A stretch of DNA of 64,000 nucleotides from Oerskovia enterophila (GCF_001692445.1 NZ_MAQA01000009.1:33153-97152); one strand, 5' to 3'. Positions 25,772 through 34,165 are shown, numbered from the stretch's first letter. Numbers and translations: made by a program. Notes: generated by a model from the letters alone, not told the origin.

Positions 25772-26812
25772 CTACTGGGCGTGCTCTCCCTTCAGTTCCC
25801 CGTCGCCACACTCGTCGTCTTCGTCATCTTCATCGTCATCATCGCTGTCGTCACCGTCCGAACCGTTGGCCGGGGACACAGCTGCGTCAATCTGCGCCAG
25901 CCACGCGTTGAGCTCCGCAACTGCTTCGTCGAGCGTAAGGTCCATCTGCGCATCGGCCGCGGCGCGCGCGTAGTCGGTCGGCCAGTGCGGGTGAGCGACC
26001 ACGACGCACGGCCACGCACGCACAGCGCGACTCAGGGCCTGGGCATCGCGTGCACGCGCGACGAAGATGTCGACGACGGCTGCGCGCACGACGGCGGGGT
26101 CCTGGCCGATCTCGGCGAGGTCGCGAAGCAGCAGCAGGTCGACGACGTCGCGTGCCCTGTCATTGACCGCAGTCGGCGGGTCGTGGGGGTCAGTGCAGGC
26201 GTGGATCTTCTGCGCGACCTGGTAGCGCATCGCAATGCCCACCATCGCGGTAGGGTCCGGAAGCCCGAGGCCTGCCAATGTAGGCGGCGTGAACGGTTCA
26301 GGCTCAGCGCCAGCACTACCTTCGTCAGGCGCGATCTCAACCTGGATCCTGCGCCACGTCTTCCCCCGGAGCTCGACGACGACGTCGAAGCGGCGCGGCT
26401 TGACGACGCGGGCAGGAGCTTGGATGACCTCGACGGCGTCCCGTCGCAGCGTCAGCGGGCCCCAGGGTTCGGCGAACTCGTCATCGAGCTTGGCAAGGAA
26501 GTCATCGATATCACCGCGGATGAGCCCGTCCACGTCCTTGGTCGCGCGCGTGGGCGCGCTGGGAAGCCGATGCTGCAGCAGAGTACCGCCCTTGAGCAGG
26601 AAGAGCGGCTGGCCGGTTGTGTCCAGGGCTCGCTGTAGCGCCGCGATGACAACTGTGGATGCAACGAGCCAGGCCAGGCGGCCGCCGCGGTCTCCCAGGC
26701 GCTTCTCGGCCTGCAGGAGCCAAGAGTTGAGCACTGTGACCGACGCGGGTTCCTTGTTCTTGGCAGGCAGTTCGGCAAGACCTTGGGGCAGATCAGCGCT
26801 CTGCTGTGTCAC
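25772..26812 (-). CDS. abiEii: AbiEii/AbiGii family nucleotidyltransferase toxin
   Basis: A 346-residue protein of the nucleotidyltransferase-like AbiEii family. The active-site elements are KGGTLLQHR (residues 74-82) and TKDVDGLIRGD (91-101, with Asp93 and Asp95 as metal ligands). AbiEii proteins stop growth when not balanced by AbiEi; in phage-infected lactococci the pair gives abortive infection. The C-terminal 35 residues are extremely acidic (DGDDSDDDDEDDEDDE), which is unusual. The start overlaps the AbiEi gene by 20 bp. Codon third positions are more often A/T than in neighbouring genes, which suggests acquisition by transfer. Confidence 0.88.
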   Translation of the reverse strand: MTQQSADLPQGLAELPAKNKEPASVTVLNSWLLQAEKRLGDRGGRLAWLVASTVVIAALQRALDTTGQPLFLLKGGTLLQHRLPSAPTRATKDVDGLIRGDIDDFLAKLDDEFAEPWGPLTLRRDAVEVIQAPARVVKPRRFDVVVELRGKTWRRIQVEIAPDEGSAGAEPEPFTPPTLAGLGLPDPTAMVGIAMRYQVAQKIHACTDPHDPPTAVNDRARDVVDLLLLRDLAEIGQDPAVVRAAVVDIFVARARDAQALSRAVRAWPCVVVAHPHWPTDYARAAADAQMDLTLDEAVAELNAWLAQIDAAVSPANGSDGDDSDDDDEDDEDDECGDGELKGEHAQ

Positions 26813-27359
26813 GGTTCGCCAGTCTCCTTCGCAGATCAGCGCTCTCGCCTGGGGTGACGCGCCCTGTCTCGCGGGCCGCCGTCAGGGCCTGGCGTAGAAG
26901 GTAGGTCGGGGTGCCCGTGTCGATGCACTGGGCGATCGCTGTCGCGGCTGTCACCGTCGGGATCTGTTCGAACCATCCGATCTGGCGGGTATCGAGGTCT
27001 TGGTAGTGGACCTCGATCCCGTCGGCGCCGGCACGCCGGATTCGGCAACGCCTGGGCACGGTGACGTGGATCCTGTCGGGGTTGACATCGCTGAGCCCGT
27101 AGAGATCGAGGGCGGTCTCGTGAGACAACGCGGCTTCGTCGACACCAGTCCACAGCACTGCCAGATGCAGGTCGTCGTACTCGCTCACCGGGACGACGGT
27201 CACACGGTAGACGCCATGAGCGACCTTCTCCAGGTAGCCGCGCGCGACGAGCTGCTTGAGCGCGTGCGGGCTGTGCCCTTCGCGCAGCGCGTCGACGCGG
27301 CGGACGAACCCGTGGCTGTCGAAAGCCCCCTCGAGCAGGCGGTCGCGAGCGTGCGGCAT
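26793..27359 (-). CDS. abiEi: AbiEi-type antitoxin/transcriptional repressor
   Basis: A 188-residue protein with an N-terminal winged-helix domain (DSHGFVRRVDALREGHSPHA then LKQLVARGYLEKVAHGVYRV) and the AbiEi C-terminal domain (LYGLSDVNPDRIHVTVPRR, VHYQDLDTRQIGWFEQIPTV). AbiEi proteins repress their own operon and oppose the toxin without direct protein binding (type IV). The ATG at 27359 lies inside the left arm of a large inverted repeat, so the protein probably shuts off its own promoter there. A longer frame to 27446 would run through the operator and is not preferred. Confidence 0.85.
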   Translation of the reverse strand: MPHARDRLLEGAFDSHGFVRRVDALREGHSPHALKQLVARGYLEKVAHGVYRVTVVPVSEYDDLHLAVLWTGVDEAALSHETALDLYGLSDVNPDRIHVTVPRRCRIRRAGADGIEVHYQDLDTRQIGWFEQIPTVTAATAIAQCIDTGTPTYLLRQALTAARETGRVTPGESADLRRRLANRDTAER

Positions 27360-27395
27360 GTCAAAAGGGTACCGCCAGTGGCACCCTTTTGACAT
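27358..27395. promoter_or_regulatory. AbiEi operator: near-perfect 38-bp inverted repeat
   Basis: ATGTCAAAAGGGT (27358-27370) and ACCCTTTTGACAT (27383-27395) are perfect 13-bp arms around a 12-bp spacer. Part of the spacer also pairs (ACC/GGC). The left arm includes the abiEi start codon. Characterised AbiEi proteins bind inverted repeats at this location. Confidence 0.85.
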
Positions 27396-27439
27396 CGTGT
27401 GGCGACGAGGCATCGCCAACGGGGGCTTGGCCGAGGAAT

Positions 27440-27453
27440 GTGACACAGGTCAC
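27440..27453. promoter_or_regulatory. CRP-like inverted repeat
   Basis: GTGAC-ACAG-GTCAC, within TGTGACACAGGTCACC, resembles the TGTGA-N6-TCACA site of CRP-family regulators. It lies 81 bp upstream of abiEi in a 398-bp gap. Confidence 0.4.
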
Positions 27454-27619
27454 CTGTCTCAAACGAGCCCGCTCTGCCGAAGGTCCACCCTCCGACCCCG
27501 GACGCGCCGGAGGCGGCCCGTCGCGTGAGCGCCCCCCTGCAGCGCTCACACCACGGGCCGCCTCCGACCCTCGCGCTCGTCACGACCCCCATCGACGACC
27601 GAGCACTCACATGACTCAG

Positions 27620-27635
27620 AGGAGGGGCCTCCTCC
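27620..27635. other. Short perfect palindrome
   Basis: GAGGAGG-GG-CCTCCTC, followed by CTTTGAT on the plus strand. It may be a weak terminator or part of a promoter region in the gap between abiEi and the DyP gene. Confidence 0.35.
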
Positions 27636-27654
27636 TTTGATACAGAACGTCGAC

Positions 27655-27668
27655 GTGACCCGCATCAC
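27655..27668. promoter_or_regulatory. Second CRP-like site
   Basis: GTGA-CCCGCA-TCAC has the N6 spacing of CRP-family boxes. It is 187 bp from the other CRP-like repeat. No gene start faces it closely, so its target is unknown. Confidence 0.3.
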
Positions 27669-27702
27669 ATTCTGACATCGGGTGTCACCATCCGCAGCGG
27701 AG

Positions 27703-27742
27703 CGGCCCGTGCCGAGCGCCACGAGGCACCCTGCACGGGCCG
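27703..27742. terminator. Terminator of the copper/DyP operon
   Basis: CGGCCCGTGC (27703-27712) pairs perfectly with GCACGGGCCG (27733-27742). It lies 16 bp past the stop of the DyP peroxidase gene on the minus strand. Confidence 0.75.
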
Positions 27743-27757
27743 TCCGGTCGGCCGCGC

Positions 27758-29068
27758 TCAGCCCAGCAGCGCCTGTCCCAGGAACTCGCCCTCGGCGCAG
27801 CCCGGAGGCACCGCGAAGACCGCGGAACCGATCGGCGTCGTCCACTCGTTGAGCAGGTCCACCTCGTCGAGCCGCCGCTGGACCGGCACGAACTGCCGGT
27901 CGACGTCCGCCTGGAACGTCACGAACACCAGGCCCGAGCTGCTGAGCGCGCCAGGGTCCGTCGCGACGTCGGGTGCGTCGTCGTAGCTGTACGCACGCCG
28001 CAGGAACCGCTCGGCCGGGTCGCTGGTCCGCGCCCTCCGCACGTGCGCCGCCGGCCCGATCACGGTCAACCCGTGCGGACCGACCGCCTCGAGGTCCGGC
28101 TCGTCGTGCTCCTTCTCGCCCGTGAGCGGCGCGCCGTCGGCGAGGCGACGCCCCATGACGGCCTCGCGCGTGGAACGGTCGACCTCGTCCCACGTGTCGA
28201 GCTCCATGCGGATGCGCCGCACGACCATCGACGTGCCGCCCGCGAGCCACCCGTCCGTGCCGTCCGACCACACGAGCGGGGCGTCCGCGACGGGGTCCAG
28301 GTTCCGGGTCCCGTCGATCTGCCCCATGAGGTTGCGCATGGTCCGGCCCGCGGGCTCGCTCCCGACCGACCGCCGGAAGCCCTTCTGCAGCCACCGCACC
28401 GACGCGAAGTCCCGCGCCTCGCGGAGCAGCATCCGGACCGCGTGCGAGACCGTGACCTCGTCGTCGGCGCAGACCTGGAGCACCAGGTCACCGTCGTTCC
28501 AGCGGTCCTCGAGCCGGTCCACGGCGAACGCCGGCAGCGGACCCAGCCAGGCGGGACGCCGGTCGTCGAGGCCCGCGGCCGTGAAGACCGCGGGCCCGTA
28601 GCCCACCGTGACCGTGAGGCGCGCGGGCACCTCGGCGAGCTCGGGCTCGGTGTCGGTCAGGCCCGGGCGCCCCTCGGTGAGACGCACGACGTCGTCGGTC
28701 CAGATCCGCATGAGCCGCACGAGCGCGTCCCGGTCGGTGCCGGGGGCGAGGTTCAGCGCGACGAGCGTCAGGTACGCCTGGGGAGGCGTCTCGACGCCCG
28801 CCTGGCGCGGGCCGTGGAAGGGCACGCGCAGGTCACCGTGCAGCGCGAGGGCTCCTGCGGTGCCCGACGACGCCGCTCCCGTCGCGGGGGCCGTGGCCCT
28901 CCCGGCCCACGCACCTCCCGCACCGGCGACCGCGACCGCACCCGCGGCGGCCCCGCCGACCAGGAACGCCCGGCGCGAGACCCTGGCCCGCCGGGTGGGG
29001 TCGGCGGGCGGCATCGGTTCCTGATCGGGGGCGGAACCGAGGCCCGTACGGGACGCGCGGTCAGCCAT
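27758..29068 (-). CDS. TAT-exported DyP-type haem peroxidase
   Basis: A 436-residue dye-decolourising peroxidase. The N-terminus has a twin-arginine signal (ARVSRRAFLVGGAAAGAVAV). The mature enzyme has the GxxDG motif (GQIDGTRN) that places the catalytic Asp over the haem, and the C-terminal VFVTFQADVDRQFVPVQRRL region. It overlaps the copper chaperone gene by 8 bp. In Streptomyces lividans a secreted DyP enzyme (DtpA) works with a PCu(A)C-like chaperone (ECuC) in extracellular copper handling; the same pairing is seen here. An EfeB-type iron role is less likely as no efeU/efeO genes are present. Confidence 0.92.
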   Translation of the reverse strand: MADRASRTGLGSAPDQEPMPPADPTRRARVSRRAFLVGGAAAGAVAVAGAGGAWAGRATAPATGAASSGTAGALALHGDLRVPFHGPRQAGVETPPQAYLTLVALNLAPGTDRDALVRLMRIWTDDVVRLTEGRPGLTDTEPELAEVPARLTVTVGYGPAVFTAAGLDDRRPAWLGPLPAFAVDRLEDRWNDGDLVLQVCADDEVTVSHAVRMLLREARDFASVRWLQKGFRRSVGSEPAGRTMRNLMGQIDGTRNLDPVADAPLVWSDGTDGWLAGGTSMVVRRIRMELDTWDEVDRSTREAVMGRRLADGAPLTGEKEHDEPDLEAVGPHGLTVIGPAAHVRRARTSDPAERFLRRAYSYDDAPDVATDPGALSSSGLVFVTFQADVDRQFVPVQRRLDEVDLLNEWTTPIGSAVFAVPPGCAEGEFLGQALLG

Positions 29069-29678
29069 CGTGGCTCATGTCGTGACCCTCGTGACCCTCG
29101 TCGTAGTCCTCCTTGGCCCCCGCGAACGTGCGGGCCGGAGCCGTGACGACGAGCGTCGAGCCGTCGCTCAGCTCGAGCGTGACGTCGTACTCGGCCCCGG
29201 GCTCGACCGGTGACGAGAGCTCCATGAGCATGAGGTGGTCGCCGCCCGGCTCGAACGCGCGCTCGCCGCCCGCGGGGATCGTCAGACCGCCCTGCTTCTC
29301 GCGCATGACCATGGCGCCCGAGTCGTCGGTCGCCATCTCGTGGATCTGGACCGGGGACAGGTCGGACGTCGCGCCGACGACCGTGACGTCCTGGTCGCCG
29401 TCGTTGTGCAGGACGGCGAAGGCCGCCGTCATCCCCGAGTCGGCCGCCTTGATCCAGGGGTCGGTCGCGGTCAGGTGGTCGGCTGCCGTGCCCGTCGACG
29501 CGCTGCCGGACGAGGCGCTCGGCGCGGGCGCACCGGACGAGGTGTCGGCCGAGGTCGTCGAGCATCCCGCGACCGCGAGCAGCGCGAGCGTCGTGACGGC
29601 CGCGCCGAGCAGGGCCGTACGCCGCGGGCGGGCGGAAGCGGAGCGGGACGAGGGGTGGGTGGTGGTGCGTGCAGTCAT
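29061..29678 (-). CDS. Periplasmic-type copper chaperone PCu(A)C lipoprotein
   Basis: A 205-residue protein with a lipoprotein signal (RRTALLGAAVTTLALLAVAG then CSTTSAD). A Ser/Ala linker leads to the PCu(A)C domain: WIKAADSGMTAAFAVLHNDG, VQIHEMATD, a Met residue in VMREKQGG, and GGDHLMLMEL. This is the H(M)x10Mx21HxM copper(I) site. A C-terminal His-rich tail (EGHEGHDMSHDG) adds metal ligands. Such chaperones carry Cu(I) to extracytoplasmic enzymes. It is coupled to the DyP gene by overlap. Confidence 0.92.
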   Translation of the reverse strand: MTARTTTHPSSRSASARPRRTALLGAAVTTLALLAVAGCSTTSADTSSGAPAPSASSGSASTGTAADHLTATDPWIKAADSGMTAAFAVLHNDGDQDVTVVGATSDLSPVQIHEMATDDSGAMVMREKQGGLTIPAGGERAFEPGGDHLMLMELSSPVEPGAEYDVTLELSDGSTLVVTAPARTFAGAKEDYDEGHEGHDMSHDG

Positions 29679-29827
29679 GGTGGTTCCTTCGAGAGGCCCG
29701 GCGTCGTGGCGCGCGAGGGCGGCCCGCGGCGCGGGTCGTGCGCGGTCCGGGGCAGGACGGGACGCACGACCGACGGGTCGCGGGAACGCCCGGGCGACGA
29801 GTCGCCGGGAAGTGGGTGGAGGGTCTG

Positions 29828-30520
29828 TCAGTCCTGCTGGCGGCGGCGCACGATCAGCACCGCGACGACGACGGCCGCGGCCGCGAGCACCCCGATGCCG
29901 ATCAGCAGCGGGGCGATCGAGCGGCCCTCGTCGTCGGTCTCCTCGGGCACTGCCGACGTGGTCGCCTCGGTCGTCGTGTCCTCGGTGGCCGACGGCGTCA
30001 CGGCCGAGGGCTCCTCGCTCGCCGTGGTCGGGGCAGGCTCGGGAGCCGCCGCGACCGCGAACGAGAACGTGCCCTCGATGGGGTGGCCGTCCGACGAGAC
30101 GACGCGCCACGCGACCGTGTACGTGTCACCGGTCAGCTCGGCGGGCCACGGGAACGTCGCGGAGGTCCCCTCGATCGTGGGGCTGCCCTGCGCGACGACG
30201 GTCCCCGCGGAGTCGGTCACGACGACCTGGGGCTCGACCGCGAGCGGCTCGGTGCTGAACGTCATGGTCAGTGCCGCGGGGGCCGTGGCGAGCTGCGCGC
30301 CGTCGGCCGGGTCGGAGCTGATGATGCGGTCGTGCGCCTGGGCCGGGACGGCACCGCCGACGCTGAGCAGCAGGGTCGCTGCGAGCGTCGCGAGGGCGGC
30401 GAGGACCGCCACCAGGAGACGGGCCGGGCCGGCGAGGGGTGCGGGGCGTGCGAGGGCGACCGCTCGCCCTCGGCGTGCGGTGGGCGTGGACGGGTGGGAC
30501 TGGTCGGTCTGCAAAGGCAT
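29828..30520 (-). CDS. CopC-domain copper-binding membrane-anchored protein
   Basis: A 230-residue protein: a basic N-terminus and signal peptide (LLVAVLAALATLAATLLLSV...AQAHD), a CopC domain that begins with the metal-ligand His directly after cleavage (AHDRIISSDPADGAQLATAP), with VAWRVVSSDGHPIEGTFSF near its end. A Thr/Glu/Pro-rich stalk leads to one C-terminal helix (SIAPLLIGIGVLAAAAVVVA) and an RRRQQD tail. It is tethered to the outer face of the membrane. It is probably co-transcribed with the PCu(A)C and DyP genes. Confidence 0.9.
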   Translation of the reverse strand: MPLQTDQSHPSTPTARRGRAVALARPAPLAGPARLLVAVLAALATLAATLLLSVGGAVPAQAHDRIISSDPADGAQLATAPAALTMTFSTEPLAVEPQVVVTDSAGTVVAQGSPTIEGTSATFPWPAELTGDTYTVAWRVVSSDGHPIEGTFSFAVAAAPEPAPTTASEEPSAVTPSATEDTTTEATTSAVPEETDDEGRSIAPLLIGIGVLAAAAVVVAVLIVRRRQQD

Positions 30521-30617
30521 GGAAGAGGCTCTCGATGAGGCGCGGCACGAGCTCGCGCAAGGGGTACCCAGGGGGCGGCCGGCCTCGTCGATGGTCCGCG
30601 CGCGAGCGCGGACGGGG

Positions 30618-31271
30618 TCAGGAAGGAACGGCGACGGGCCGGGCGAGCAGCGGTGGCCCGCGCGTCGTCGGGATCCGCAGGTGGACCGTCGTCGCGCGGG
30701 ACGGCGCCACGACCGGGGTCGGGAGCCGGTGCGCGACGGGCAGCGCCGGCAGCATGTCCGTGAGCGCCGTCCGCGGGGCGAGCCACGCCAGCAGCAGGCC
30801 GAGCGCCCGCTCGCCGTGGGCGACGACCAGGGCCACGACCAAGGTCGCGAGCACGTGCGCCAGGACCATCCACGCTCCCGCGGGCGTCTCGTGCGGGAGG
30901 TGCGCGACGCCGTCGGGCAGGAGGGTCGCGCCCGCGGCGCACGCCGACACCTGAGCCGCTGCCCCGTGCCCCGCGTGCCCCGCCGCGGCGCCCGCCGCCG
31001 GGGCGCACGTGACGCCCGCGCCGAACCCCAGGCCGTAGTGCAGCGCGACCTGGCCCGTGCCGAGGACCGCGACCAGTCGAGCGAACGTGAGGCGGAAGCG
31101 GGCCGCGAACGTCGCGCCGGCCATCGTGAACGCGGCCAGGGCCGCGAGGATCAGCGGGTCCGGGAGCGTGCCACCGCCGACGCGGTGCGCGAGCGCCGCG
31201 AGGGCGAGCACCAGGGTCGCGACGAGACCGGCGCGCGCGACGCGCAACGGACCGGCGACCTGGGTGAGCAC
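30618..31271 (-). CDS. Histidine-containing membrane protein of the copper operon
   Basis: A 217-residue protein with about five membrane segments. A loop is rich in Gly, Ala, His and Cys (TCAPAAGAAAGHAGHGAAAQ), and HLPHETPAGAWMVLAHVLAT lies in a later helix. I do not recognise a named family; similar genes occur in actinobacterial copper clusters. The GTG start has TAGGGT 7 nt upstream and no ribosome binding site, which suggests a leaderless transcript starting the copper operon. The longer frame to 31388 lacks support. A role in copper movement is inferred from context. Confidence 0.65.
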   Translation of the reverse strand: MLTQVAGPLRVARAGLVATLVLALAALAHRVGGGTLPDPLILAALAAFTMAGATFAARFRLTFARLVAVLGTGQVALHYGLGFGAGVTCAPAAGAAAGHAGHGAAAQVSACAAGATLLPDGVAHLPHETPAGAWMVLAHVLATLVVALVVAHGERALGLLLAWLAPRTALTDMLPALPVAHRLPTPVVAPSRATTVHLRIPTTRGPPLLARPVAVPS

Positions 31272-31378
31272 GGGGACCACCCTAGCGGGACATGACGCGG
31301 CGTCTGATCCTGCTTCCGGTGGGCGCACGGCCCGTCCCCGAGTACTGGGCCCGCCGGGTCGGGGAGAGGATAGAGCGC

Positions 31379-32617
31379 ATGACCACACGCAACAGCATCG
31401 CCATCACGAACGGCTACGTCGTCCCCGTCGCCTCCGCACCCCTGGAGAACGCGACCGTCCTCGTCGAGGACGGCGTCATCACGGCCGTCGGCCAGGACGT
31501 CGTCGTGCCCGACGGCGTCCGCACGCTCGACGCCGGGGGCCGCTGGGTCCTGCCCGGGTTCGTCGAGTCGCACGGCCACATGGGCGTCATGGAGGAGGCC
31601 GAGGGCTGGGCCGGCAACGACACCAACGAGATGACCGACCCCAACGGCGCCGCGCTGCGCGCCCTGGACGCCATCAACATCGAGGACGAGGGCTTCCGTG
31701 ACGCGCTCGTGGGCGGCGTGACGTCGGCCGTCATCAAGCCCGGCTCGGGCAACCCGATCGGCGGCCAGACCGTCGCGATCAAGACCTGGGGCGGGCGGAC
31801 CGTCGACGAGCAGGTCATCCGCGAGGCCGTGTCGGTGAAGTCGGCGCTGGGCGAGAACCCCAAGCGCGTCTACGGCGACCAGAAGAAGCTCCCCTCGACG
31901 CGCCTCGGCGTGGCGAACGTCATCCGCAAGGCGTTCGTCGACGCCCAGAACTACGTCGCCAAGCGCGATGCGGCGCAGGCCAAGGGCGAGCCGTTCGAGC
32001 GCGACCTCGCCAAGGAGACCCTGGGCCGCGTGCTCGCGGGCGAGCTCTACTGGGACCAGCACACGCACCGCGCCGACGACATCGCGACCGCGCTGCGCCT
32101 CGCGGACGAGTTCGGCTACAAGCTCGTCATCAACCACGGGACCGACGGCGCCGCGGTCGCCGACGTCCTCGCCGAGCACGACGTCCCCGTCATCTTCGGC
32201 CCGCTGTTCACGTCGCGCTCCAAGATCGAGCTGCGCAACCGCAACATCGCGAGCCTCGGGGCGCTCGCCCGCGCGGGCGTGCGCGTCGCGATCACGACCG
32301 ACCACCCCGTGGTGCCCATCAACTTCCTGGTGCACCAGGCGTCGCTCGCCGTGAAGGAGGGGCTCGACCCCGAGGTCGCGATCCAGGCCCTCACGACCAA
32401 CCCGGCCGCGTTCCTGGGGCTCGACGACCGCATCGGCTCCCTGCGCCCCGGGCTCGACGGCGACGTCGTGATCTGGTCCGGCGACCCGCTCGACGTGACG
32501 TCGCGCGCCGAGAACGTGTTCGTGACCGGCACCGAGGTCTACACGTGGGACCGTGCGGCGGCCGGTGGTCGCGGAGCGGGCCGGGTCGTGGAGCGCGGGG
32601 AGCGCTTCGCGGACTGA
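31379..32617 (+). CDS. Amidohydrolase family protein
   Basis: A 412-residue metal-dependent hydrolase. The N-terminal small domain (ITNGYVVPVASAPLENATVL) leads to the barrel with GFVESHGHMGVMEE, where HxH binds metal. Later ligands are in YWDQHTHRADDI, LVINHGTDGAAVAD and VRVAITTDHPVVP (His/Asp). The C-terminus has the usual LTTNPAAFLGLDDRIGSLRPGLDGDVVIW. It resembles imidazolonepropionase-like amidohydrolases of unknown substrate. The ATG at 31379 (GAGAGGA upstream) is preferred to one at 31292. Confidence 0.88.
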   Translation: MTTRNSIAITNGYVVPVASAPLENATVLVEDGVITAVGQDVVVPDGVRTLDAGGRWVLPGFVESHGHMGVMEEAEGWAGNDTNEMTDPNGAALRALDAINIEDEGFRDALVGGVTSAVIKPGSGNPIGGQTVAIKTWGGRTVDEQVIREAVSVKSALGENPKRVYGDQKKLPSTRLGVANVIRKAFVDAQNYVAKRDAAQAKGEPFERDLAKETLGRVLAGELYWDQHTHRADDIATALRLADEFGYKLVINHGTDGAAVADVLAEHDVPVIFGPLFTSRSKIELRNRNIASLGALARAGVRVAITTDHPVVPINFLVHQASLAVKEGLDPEVAIQALTTNPAAFLGLDDRIGSLRPGLDGDVVIWSGDPLDVTSRAENVFVTGTEVYTWDRAAAGGRGAGRVVERGERFAD

Positions 32618-32659
32618 CCCATGGGGTGGGCCGGCCGCTCCCAGCCCGTCCGTCGGTGA

Positions 32660-32726
32660 CGAGGTAGAACGTGCTGCGCGAGGTAGAACCCGCCGAGCAC
32701 TACGTCGCTCAGCGCGTTCTACCTCG
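32660..32726. repeat. Inverted repeat with three GAGGTAGAAC copies
   Basis: CGAGGTAGAACG (32660-32671) is the exact reverse complement of CGTTCTACCTCG (32715-32726). A second direct copy, CGAGGTAGAAC (32679-32689), can pair with the same right arm instead. It sits between convergent genes and could act as a switchable or plain terminator. It differs in sequence and size from the 57-bp family further right. Confidence 0.7.
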
Positions 32727-32764
32727 CGTCCCGCGTCGACCTGACCTCTCCGGTCACGCGCACC

Positions 32765-34165
32765 TCAGTGGTGGAACCCCTTGCTCACGGCCTCGACCGG
32801 CATGGGTGACTCGAGCGCGTCGAGGAACGCGATCTCCGTCCGGATGTCGCCGAGCAGGCTGGCCGCCAGGTCGCGGCTCAGCCCGTTGCGCACCACGATG
32901 CGCTGGACCGTCAGCTCCTCGAGGTCCACGGGCATAGGGTACGACGGCAGGAGCCACCCCTTGGTCCGCAGCCGCTCGGACAGGTGGTAGAGCGTCCACT
33001 TGTCGGTGTAGCCCTTCTTGAGGCTCCAGGCGAAGACCGGGATGTCGCTCCCGTCGTTCCACAGGTCGAACTGCGGCATCTTCGCGATCTCGCCCGAGAG
33101 GTAGAGCGCGACGTCCTGCGAGGCCTTCTGCACCTTGTAGTAGCCGTCGTAGCCGAGGCGGAGGAACAGGTAGTACTGGAGCAGGACCTGCGAGCCGGGC
33201 CGGGAGAAGTTGAGCGCGAACGTCGGCATGTCACCGCCCAGGTAGCTCACCGAGAAGACGAGGTCCTCGGGCAGCGCAGCCTTGTCCCGCCAGACGACCC
33301 ACCCGAGCCCGGGGTACACGAGCCCGTACTTGTGGGCCGAGGTGTTGATCGACACCACGCGCTCGACCCGGAAGTCCCACACCAGGTCCGGCTGGAGGAA
33401 CGGCGCGATCATGGCTCCTGACGCGCCGTCGACGTGGATGGGGACGTCGAGCCCGGTCGCGGCCTGGATCTCGTCGAGCACGGCCGAGATCTTCTCGACC
33501 GGCTCGTAGGCCCCGGTGTACGTGACCCCGAGGATCGCGACGACCCCGATCGTGTTCTCGTCCACGTACTTCTCGAGCTCGAACCCGTCGAGCACCTTGT
33601 GCTCGAGCGAGATGGGGACGTAGCGGGCCTCGACGTCCCAGTAGTTGCAGAACTTCTCCCAGCAGACCTGGACCGCGCTCGACAGCACGAGGTTGGGCTT
33701 CTCGGTCGACTTCCCCGCGGCGCGGCGCGCGTGCTGCCAGCGCCGCTTGAGCGCGAGCCCGCCCAGCATGGCGGCCTCGGAGGACCCGATGGTCGAGGTC
33801 CCGATCGTGCTCGCCGGGTCCGGCGCGTTCCACAGGTCGCCGAGGATCTTCCAGCACCGGGTCTCGATCGCGGCCGTGGCCGGGTACTCGTCCTTGTCGA
33901 TCATGTTCTTGTCGGCGGTCTCGGCGTTGAGCCTCTGCGCGTAGGGGTCCATCCAGGTGCCGACGAACGTCGCGAGGTTGAGGCGGGCGTTGCCGTCGAG
34001 CATCGCCTCGTCGTGGACGATCTGGTAGGCCGTCTCGGGGAAGGACTCCCCCGGCGGCAGGACGTTGCGAGGCAGCTCGGTCGCCTCTCCCGGTCGGGAG
34101 AACAGCGGGTTCATGGCGACGACGTCGCGCTCCTCGGACTCTGCACCACGGTTCGATCCGGACAT
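32765..34165 (-). CDS. gadB: Glutamate decarboxylase
   Basis: A 466-residue PLP enzyme that turns glutamate into GABA and CO2, using up a proton. PLP-binding features are VDGASGAMIAPF and SINTSAHKYGLVYPG, with Lys279 as the Schiff-base lysine. The N-terminal NARLNLATFVGTWMDP and the GTSTIGSSEAAMLGGLALKR block match GadB closely, and the C-terminus ends GFHH, where E. coli GadB has a pH-sensing His. No GadC antiporter gene is nearby, so acid resistance or GABA production is likely but the export route is not shown. AAGGGAC precedes the ATG. Confidence 0.95.
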   Translation of the reverse strand: MSGSNRGAESEERDVVAMNPLFSRPGEATELPRNVLPPGESFPETAYQIVHDEAMLDGNARLNLATFVGTWMDPYAQRLNAETADKNMIDKDEYPATAAIETRCWKILGDLWNAPDPASTIGTSTIGSSEAAMLGGLALKRRWQHARRAAGKSTEKPNLVLSSAVQVCWEKFCNYWDVEARYVPISLEHKVLDGFELEKYVDENTIGVVAILGVTYTGAYEPVEKISAVLDEIQAATGLDVPIHVDGASGAMIAPFLQPDLVWDFRVERVVSINTSAHKYGLVYPGLGWVVWRDKAALPEDLVFSVSYLGGDMPTFALNFSRPGSQVLLQYYLFLRLGYDGYYKVQKASQDVALYLSGEIAKMPQFDLWNDGSDIPVFAWSLKKGYTDKWTLYHLSERLRTKGWLLPSYPMPVDLEELTVQRIVVRNGLSRDLAASLLGDIRTEIAFLDALESPMPVEAVSKGFHH

